From CAVQZA01 sp963718355 (lineage in GTDB: Bacteria > Actinomycetota > Thermoleophilia > Gaiellales > Gaiellaceae), in assembly GCA_963718355.1 (NCBI GenBank), contig CAVQZA010000005.1, positions 62,001 through 126,000 of the forward strand: a stretch of DNA of 64,000 bases, given 5' to 3'. Positions 58,335-64,000 of this stretch are shown in pieces. The notes under the pieces were generated by a model. It had not been told where the DNA came from. It searched no databases and saw only the letters and a program-made list of their open reading frames with translations. The translations under genes were made by a program, and so were the position numbers. Within the stretch, counting starts at the first letter, position 1; each line of letters opens with the position of its first letter.

Positions 58335-58707
58335 CGGCGAGGCCAGGACCGTCGTGAGACCCGTGCGAGGGATCAGTAAGAGCGACTGGAGGCGGGGGGC
58401 TGCGGCTCCCGCCGCCTCCACAGTTGCCGGCGCGTGGCTGCGGCCTACACGCAGATCGCACCATCGTCGGTAGCCCGTCGTGTGTCATGCCCCAAGTGGG
58501 TGAAGTGAACCAACCCGATGAACCACCCGACGGGTGATTTGTGCAGTTCGCGCTGAGGCGTAGAACTGGTCTCTGCCTGTTCCGATGCGACGTGAGTAGT
58601 CAGTAAGCGTGTGGTCGGCCCCGATGCGGCGGGGGCCGACCCAGCCAATTAGTCGGCTCTGCCTGCGGCGGGGCCGACTCTCGTTCCTTCCGGCCAAGGA
58701 GAGCACG
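58335..58707. other. Intergenic stretch with a hairpin
   Basis: No gene recognised. GGTCGGCCCC (58613-58622) and GGGGCCGACC (58632-58641) form a perfect 10-bp stem with a 9-base loop, about 70 bases before the next gene; a terminator or leader structure. Confidence 0.45.
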
Positions 58708-58905
58708 ATGATTTCAGCGACTATCCCGATCATCCACTCCGCCCGTGCGGCGCTAAACGAAAGGGATCGAGTCTTCCTCTGGCGTCGCGAGGAACTGCGT
58801 CGGGCCGGCTATGGCCCAGAGGCTGCGGAAGTGTTGGCGGCAAACTCTGCCATTGACCTGGATCTCGCGACCAAAGTCCGCGCCAGCCGGCTCCGAGCAG
58901 CGTGA
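58708..58905 (+). CDS. Small R-A-G-Y family protein
   Basis: 65 residues, ATG with AAGGAGAG upstream: ALNERDRVFLWRREELRRAG, YGPEAAEVLAANSAIDLDLATKV. The core (E-R-D-x-x-F-x-W-R-x-E-E-L-x-R-A-G-Y) recurs in the truncated copy at 48717-48833, so this is a genuine family. Helical, charged; function unknown. Confidence 0.6.
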   Translation: MISATIPIIHSARAALNERDRVFLWRREELRRAGYGPEAAEVLAANSAIDLDLATKVRASRLRAA

Positions 58906-59145
58906 TGCCAGGCAGGGCGCATCCGTTAGTCGATCAGAGTCGGCCGGTCCAGCGGCGCGACGTCGCTGCCAAGTGTTATCCCCCTTTCGAGTTCTGCGCG
59001 CGGGTCAAGTCGAACCCGATAGCGCGAAGCATCTGCGGTCTACCAGGAAGCGAGACTCATGTTTGAAACTCCGCGGCACCACCACCCCCTAGCGGCCAGA
59101 GACAATGGCTCTCCGACGGGCTCGGGAGGTTTCGCTCGTGCGCGG

Positions 59146-59328
59146 ATGATTCGCTACCGCTTCGAGTTCGACGGAGCCCAGCCTCTGCCAGCTTCGGAGG
59201 ATGTCCTTCGCGAATCACCCGTCACTGCCGGCACTGTCGAGCTGTACGGAGCGCAACGATGGCTCGTCAAGTCGGTCGATGAGACAGCCGACCCGCCCAT
59301 TGCTGTTCTCCGTAAGGTCCGGAGCTGA
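59146..59328 (+). CDS. Very small conserved beta-strand protein, family member 4
   Basis: 60 residues from ATG 59146: MIRYRFEFDGAQPLPASEDV, TAGTVELYGAQRWLVKSVDE. Weakly similar in layout to 41554, 42243 and 46703 (opening aromatic strand, central turn, W-L/V-V strand). The frame is open further upstream, but the alignment favours this start. Confidence 0.5.
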   Translation: MIRYRFEFDGAQPLPASEDVLRESPVTAGTVELYGAQRWLVKSVDETADPPIAVLRKVRS

Positions 59329-59544
59329 GATTCTGACGCGCCGAGTCGACGACGTCAGCTACTCGCAGCACACCGGCCGCCTCCGCGTGAGGTCCGGTCA
59401 GATCGTCCCGCCACGCCTTGGCCACTATCGGGCGCATTGGCAGTCGCTCGCGACAGTTCACGCGTGCTGCGCCGCATACGGTCAGACGCCGACCGGGCAC
59501 GATTGAGGCTAAAGCCTCGGACGAGCCCGACCGATGGAGTCCCG

Positions 59545-60837
59545 ATGACTGCGCGCGCATCGTTCGGCCGGAAGGCGGCCCTGGCAACCCCTGCATGGGT
59601 AGACAAGTGGCTCGCCGCGTGCCACGACCTCGCCGAGCTCGAGCGTTCGAACCCGATGACCGACGCGGTGATCGAGGAGCTCGACGGTCGAATGATTCGG
59701 GTAGGCGACCAGTGGCTCGCGGACTTTGCATCGTGCAACTACCTGGGATTCGATCTCGATCGTCAGATCATCGAGTCCATTCCGGCGTACCTGGACGCGT
59801 GGGGAACTCACCCGAGCTGGTCGCGTCTGCTCGGCAGTCCCGTCCTCTACACGCGCATCGAGGAGCGGCTCACCGAGCTGCTCGGAGCGCAGGACACGCT
59901 GGTGCTTCCGACGATCACGCTCATCCACATGTCGGTGATCCCTGTGCTCGCCGGCGCCGGGATGATCTACGTCGAGTCGCGCGCGCACAAGACCATCTAC
60001 GAGGGATGCCAGTTCGCCGCTTCCCGGGGCGCAACAATGAAACGGTTTCGGTTCGAGGATCCGGACGACTTGGAGCGCCTGCTCAAGGAGCCGGGGGGAT
60101 CCCCGCGCTTGATCTGCGTTGACGGAGTGAACAGCATGACGGGGAACGCCATCGATCTTCCCGCGTTTGCTCGGTTGGCGCGCGAGTACAACGCACTCTT
60201 GTACGTGGACGATGCTCACGGGTTCGGGATCATCGGCGAGCGAAGCGACGACGAGCTCAGTCCCTATGGGAATCGGGGGAACGGCATCGTGCGCTACGCC
60301 GGTGAGACGTACGAGAACGTCGTTCTCGTGTCGGGGTTGTCGAAGGCCTATTCGTCGCTGGCCGCGTTCCTCACCTGTCCCCCAGAATTGAAGCGACTGC
60401 TGAAGACGGCTGCTCCGCCGTACCTCTATTCCGGACCGTCCCCTGTTGCTTCACTAGCAACTGTTCTCGCAGGCCTGGAGGTGAACGAACAGCGTGGCGA
60501 TGCTGTCCGCGCCGATCTCTGGCGCAAAACCAGCGTGGTGCTCAATTGCCTGGACAGTATGGGAGTCCACACGCCGAATCGATCCGGGTTCCCGATCATC
60601 GAGGTGCCGCTCGCACGCGACAAGGACATCGACGCAGTGGGTCGGTTCCTATTTGAAAACGGCATCTACGTGACGCTTGCGGCGTATCCCCTAGTGCCGC
60701 GCGACGAGGTCGGCTTTCGGATTCAGGTGACGGCAGCAAATACCGATGCCGAGCTCGACTTGCTCGTCGATGTCCTCGGTCGCCTCACTGACCGGTTCGA
60801 TCTTCAACCGATTCGCTCGTCGAAGCAGCTGGCGTGA
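59545..60837 (+). CDS. PLP-dependent alpha-oxoamine synthase-type enzyme
   Basis: 430 residues from ATG 59545 (GGAG 5 bases upstream). Fold type I aminotransferase class II: FASCNYLGFDLD, HPSWSRLLGSPVLYTRIEERLTELLGA, YVDDAHGFGIIGE (Asp and His contacting PLP) and VLVSGLSKAYSSLAAFLT with the Schiff-base Lys in S-K-A. These enzymes condense an amino acid with an acyl-CoA or acyl-ACP (biotin, sphingoid base, haem, CqsA-type autoinducer synthesis). No biotin genes are nearby. Its stop overlaps the start of the GGDEF-EAL gene, an unusual partner suggesting a signalling molecule or lipid linked to c-di-GMP. Confidence 0.85.
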   Translation: MTARASFGRKAALATPAWVDKWLAACHDLAELERSNPMTDAVIEELDGRMIRVGDQWLADFASCNYLGFDLDRQIIESIPAYLDAWGTHPSWSRLLGSPVLYTRIEERLTELLGAQDTLVLPTITLIHMSVIPVLAGAGMIYVESRAHKTIYEGCQFAASRGATMKRFRFEDPDDLERLLKEPGGSPRLICVDGVNSMTGNAIDLPAFARLAREYNALLYVDDAHGFGIIGERSDDELSPYGNRGNGIVRYAGETYENVVLVSGLSKAYSSLAAFLTCPPELKRLLKTAAPPYLYSGPSPVASLATVLAGLEVNEQRGDAVRADLWRKTSVVLNCLDSMGVHTPNRSGFPIIEVPLARDKDIDAVGRFLFENGIYVTLAAYPLVPRDEVGFRIQVTAANTDAELDLLVDVLGRLTDRFDLQPIRSSKQLA

Positions 60838-63800
60838 CCGCTTTGCCGGTTCTGGGGAGCTGGCGCAGCCGGCTCTGGGTGTGGTATTTGGTCTCGACCT
60901 GCGCTCTGATGGGGCTGTATCTCTTCGCTCCGGGCCTTGCCGGCAGTGGGCCCCTGTTCAACGCGCTGGGCCTTTCCGGTGTGATCGCGATCGTTGTCGG
61001 GATTCGGTTGAACAAGCCGAGGGCTCGTGCGGCATGGTGGCTCTTCGCGGCGGGGCAGTTCCTCTTCTTCTGTGGCGATCTCTACACGTACAGCTACCCA
61101 AAGCTGTTCGGGGCCGACGTCGGGTTCCCCTCGATCGGTGACGCCCTATACCTGGCGGTGTATCCCGTATTGATGGCGGGTTTCGTACTTCTGATCAGAC
61201 GGCGCAATCCGCGACCCGACCGGGCCGCGCTCATCGATGCGCTGATCCTGACGATCGGGTTCGCTCTGCTCTCGTGGGTGTTCCTCATCGCACCGAACGT
61301 CCACCTGTCAGGGCTTTCTTGGCTGGCCAAGGGGGTCTCGGTCGCATATCCGCTCGGCGATGTTCTGCTTCTCGCGGCCGTCATCCGCCTCGCCGTCGAT
61401 GCCGGAAAGCGCACACCCGCGTTCTGGCTTCTCGTCAGCAGTGTCGTCTGTCTGATGGCTACGGACTCCGCGTACAACTACGCGCTCCTGAAAAACACGT
61501 TCCACCACCAGCTGAGTTTCGACGCTGGGTGGATTCTCTATTACCTACTATGGGGCGCAGCGGCGCTTCATCCGTCAATGCGTACTTTGGAAGAGCCGGC
61601 GTCGAACCCCCGTGCACGTCTCACACCGGTTCGCTTGGTCCTGCTCGCGGGCGCCTGTCTGATAGCGCCGGGGATCCACTTTGCCCAGTCGTTGAACAAC
61701 CCCGACGTCATGGTGCTGGTCGTCGCATCTGCCGTGCTCTTCCTGCTCGTCGTCGCGAGAATGGCCGGACTCGTTCGGCAGGAGGAGCGTGCCGTTTCGC
61801 GTGAGCGTGCCCTTCGCAGCGCCGGGATCGATCTCGTGGCAGCGGCCGATCAGGACCAGGTGGCGGCAGCCGCGATCCTTGGCGTGAGGCGTCTGCTCGG
61901 CCCAGGGACGGCGGCAAGGCTCGTTCTCGTCCGAGACGGCGAGGCGGTCGTGGCGGCGGCGTCCGACGGCGCCGTCGGACAGCCAATAAGTGACAGAACT
62001 CGAGCCTGGCTCCGCCAGAACCCATCGGACTCGATTCGGATCGTCGAGACCGAGCTGCCGGCGCATGTGCAGGCCGAGTTGAGACTGAGCGGAGAACAGG
62101 CGACGTGCGTGTCACCTTTGATCGTCCGGGACGAGGTACGTGGGACGCTCGTCGTCTCGGCGCCCAGCTCTGTTATACGCAACCTCACGGATGCCCTAAG
62201 TGCGCTCGCGACGCAGGTATCGCTCGCCGTCGAGGCGGCATCCTTGTCGGCAGATCTCCACCGTCGGCAGAGTGAGGTGCGGTTCCGCTCCCTCGTGGCT
62301 CATTCGAGCGACCTCATCACGGTCCTCGATGCGCAGGGCGTGATCACCTATCAGAGTCCTTCGATCGAGGGCGTGCTCGGCTATCGTGTCGACGAGGTCG
62401 AGGGCACGCGCTTCGACCGGCTGCTCAGCGCGAGTGATCGTCCACTCCTCGATCAGCTCTTGGCCGCCGACACCCCGAGACACAGCGAAGGGCATACGAT
62501 CGAGTGCTCCGTCCTCCATCGCGACGGCGCAGTTCTCAGGTTTGAGGTGCAGCACACCGATCTGCTGCACGACGAGCACGTTCGCGGCTTGGTGCTGAAC
62601 AGTCGTGACATCAGCGAACGCAAGGCGTTCGAGGACCAGCTCGCACACCAGGCCTTCCACGATCCTGTGACAAAGCTCGCGAATCGCGCACTCTTCTCCG
62701 ATCGCGTGGAGCACGCGCTGATGCGATCGACTCGGGGTATCCCGGAGATCGCCGTGATGTTCGTCGACCTTGACGACTTCAAGACGGTCAACGACAGCCT
62801 CGGGCACGCGGCCGGCGACGAGGTGCTGCGCGAGGTCGGTGAGAGGCTAAGGTCAGCAGTCAGGCCGACCGACACGGTCGCGCGGTTCGGTGGCGACGAG
62901 TTCGCTGTGCTCTTGGACGGCGTCACCGGCTCGGAGGACGCCGCCGATGCTGCAGCACGGATCCTCCGGGCACTCGACCTGCCGGTGGAGATCGAAGGCA
63001 AGAACGTGTTCCCGCGGGCGAGTATCGGGATCTGTCTCGTCGGCGAGGATCTCGAGACACCCGCTGCAGCGGATCTGTTGCGGAACGCCGACGTCGCGAT
63101 GTACATGGCGAAGCGCGACAGCAAGGGCAGTTACCGCGTGTTCGAGGCGACGATGCATGAGCGCGTCGTTGAGCGGCTCGAACTTCGATCCGACCTACAG
63201 CATGCGATGGCGCTCGACCAGCTCGAACTGCACTACCAGCCCGTGGTACGGCTTGCGGGTCGTGAAATCATCGGCGTTGAAGCGTTGCTTCGCTGGAACC
63301 ATCCCGTTCGGGGGACAATCCCGCCGAACCACTTCATCCCGGTCGCTGAGGAAACCGGCTTGATCATTCCGATCGGTCGCTGGGTGCTCGAGTTGGCGTG
63401 CCGTGAGGGCGTCCGCCTCCACCAGCGATTCCCACGCGCCGAGCCGCTGACTATGAGCGTCAATCTGTCTGTGAGGCAGCTTCAATCTGAGTCGATCGTC
63501 TCAGACGTGCGTGAGGCGCTCGCTGTCACCGGGCTACCCGCAGCCTGCCTCGTGCTCGAGATCACCGAGTCGCTCATGTTGGTCGACACCGATTTTGGGA
63601 TACAGCAGTTGCACGACCTGAAGTCGCTGGGCGTCCGCCTCGCGATGGACGACTTCGGGACGGGCTACTCGTCGCTGAGCTACTTGAGCCGGTTCCCGGT
63701 AGACATCCTGAAGATGGACCGATCGTTCGTCGGTTCTGGGGACAACGAGGCTTTGACATCGGCGATCATCGCTCTCGGCGAGAGCCTTTCCCTCGAAGTT

Positions 63801-63980
63801 GTAGCGGAGGGGATTGAGCTGCAGGAGCAGGCGTCGTCTCTGCAGGCCCGTGGATGCAAGATCGGCCAGGGATTCCTGTTCGCCCGCCCTATGGGGTCGG
63901 GCGCCCTGACCGACTTCCTTACGCTTGCAGCTGCGACCCCCGGAGACGTCGAGTCTTCGGCGTCGTTCAATGCAGCATAG
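60834..63980 (+). CDS. Membrane GAF-PAS-GGDEF-EAL c-di-GMP enzyme
   Basis: 1048 residues, GTG overlapping the synthase stop (GTGA). Eight to ten membrane helices (residues ~15-310) form an MASE-like sensor; then a GAF domain (~325-470), PAS (RSLVAHSSDLITVLDAQGVITYQSPS, ~485-600), GGDEF (VDLDDFKTVNDSLGHAAGDEVLREV; RPTDTVARFGGDEFAVLLDG at ~686, with R-x-x-D I-site) and EAL (GVEALLRWNHP ~814, SVNLSVRQL, LEITESLML, DDFGTGYSSLSYL). All main catalytic motifs of both domains are kept, so it could make or break c-di-GMP. Possibly senses the product of the upstream synthase through its membrane domain. Confidence 0.93.
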   Translation: MTALPVLGSWRSRLWVWYLVSTCALMGLYLFAPGLAGSGPLFNALGLSGVIAIVVGIRLNKPRARAAWWLFAAGQFLFFCGDLYTYSYPKLFGADVGFPSIGDALYLAVYPVLMAGFVLLIRRRNPRPDRAALIDALILTIGFALLSWVFLIAPNVHLSGLSWLAKGVSVAYPLGDVLLLAAVIRLAVDAGKRTPAFWLLVSSVVCLMATDSAYNYALLKNTFHHQLSFDAGWILYYLLWGAAALHPSMRTLEEPASNPRARLTPVRLVLLAGACLIAPGIHFAQSLNNPDVMVLVVASAVLFLLVVARMAGLVRQEERAVSRERALRSAGIDLVAAADQDQVAAAAILGVRRLLGPGTAARLVLVRDGEAVVAAASDGAVGQPISDRTRAWLRQNPSDSIRIVETELPAHVQAELRLSGEQATCVSPLIVRDEVRGTLVVSAPSSVIRNLTDALSALATQVSLAVEAASLSADLHRRQSEVRFRSLVAHSSDLITVLDAQGVITYQSPSIEGVLGYRVDEVEGTRFDRLLSASDRPLLDQLLAADTPRHSEGHTIECSVLHRDGAVLRFEVQHTDLLHDEHVRGLVLNSRDISERKAFEDQLAHQAFHDPVTKLANRALFSDRVEHALMRSTRGIPEIAVMFVDLDDFKTVNDSLGHAAGDEVLREVGERLRSAVRPTDTVARFGGDEFAVLLDGVTGSEDAADAAARILRALDLPVEIEGKNVFPRASIGICLVGEDLETPAAADLLRNADVAMYMAKRDSKGSYRVFEATMHERVVERLELRSDLQHAMALDQLELHYQPVVRLAGREIIGVEALLRWNHPVRGTIPPNHFIPVAEETGLIIPIGRWVLELACREGVRLHQRFPRAEPLTMSVNLSVRQLQSESIVSDVREALAVTGLPAACLVLEITESLMLVDTDFGIQQLHDLKSLGVRLAMDDFGTGYSSLSYLSRFPVDILKMDRSFVGSGDNEALTSAIIALGESLSLEVVAEGIELQEQASSLQARGCKIGQGFLFARPMGSGALTDFLTLAAATPGDVESSASFNAA

Positions 63981-64000
63981 TTACGAGGGGCTCGATCGCC

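Overview
High-GC DNA, mostly about two-thirds G+C by eye, with frequent GTG/TTG starts and many 1-14 base gene overlaps, typical of an actinobacterium. Three traits hint at the Thermoleophilia (Solirubrobacterales/Gaiellales): repeated Ig-like W-Q-R-C domains in a secreted protein, a TIGR03118 secreted protein, and families of very small conserved proteins. This placement is inference; there is no rRNA or complete tRNA gene in the window.

Layout. 1-4.7 kb: ApbE flavin transferase (cut by the left edge) with a small membrane protein and a phosphodiester glycosidase-like protein on the minus strand, diverging from a secreted carboxylesterase. 4.7-9.8 kb: accessory DNA with a 5'-truncated nucleoside phosphorylase, a ribbon-helix-helix/Doc toxin-antitoxin pair behind a palindromic operator, a membrane protein, a TetR/cupin divergent pair and a small duplicated gene. 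10.2-10.8 kb: a frameshifted GGDEF gene.

11.3-33.0 kb is the centrepiece: one plus-strand, tightly overlapping operon encoding an extracellular contractile injection system (eCIS, phage-tail-like particle). In order: sheath, tube, T4-gp26-like baseplate protein with a zinc ribbon, proline-rich protein, DUF4255/Pvc16-like cap protein, AAA+ ATPase (frame broken once), small overlapping ORF, CIS tube/adaptor protein, LysM-like protein, gpD-like hub (frame broken once), OB-fold spike, PAAR-like tip, gp25 wedge protein, two J-like wedge proteins, gpI-like protein, a DUF6519-like/beta-helix fibre, and a DUF4157 protein with a HELVH motif and a lower-GC unknown C-terminal part, the best candidate for the payload. 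No tape measure gene is recognisable. A coiled-coil membrane protein with three exact 177-bp repeats follows.

35-59 kb is mixed and decaying: fragments of RNase HII, a TPR protein, DUF429, an MFS transporter, a DsrE protein, a monooxygenase-like protein and a cupin lie among intact genes (cNMP-domain flavin oxidoreductase, TIGR03118 protein, beta-helix-like secreted protein, NarL-type response regulator, an Ig-repeat protein coupled to a diguanylate cyclase, a large secreted protein). Scattered through 5-58 kb is a dispersed repeat whose copies keep a 72-base reading frame; two copies abut a tRNA/tmRNA-like T-arm and acceptor end, suggesting integration footprints. A 750-bp direct and a 360-bp inverted duplication are further signs of rearrangement.

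59.5-64 kb: an alpha-oxoamine-synthase-type PLP enzyme translationally coupled to a 1048-residue membrane GAF-PAS-GGDEF-EAL protein.

Single-base frame breaks recur in otherwise well-conserved genes (10.7, 16.9, 19.9 kb), so sequencing indels must be excluded before calling those genes dead.
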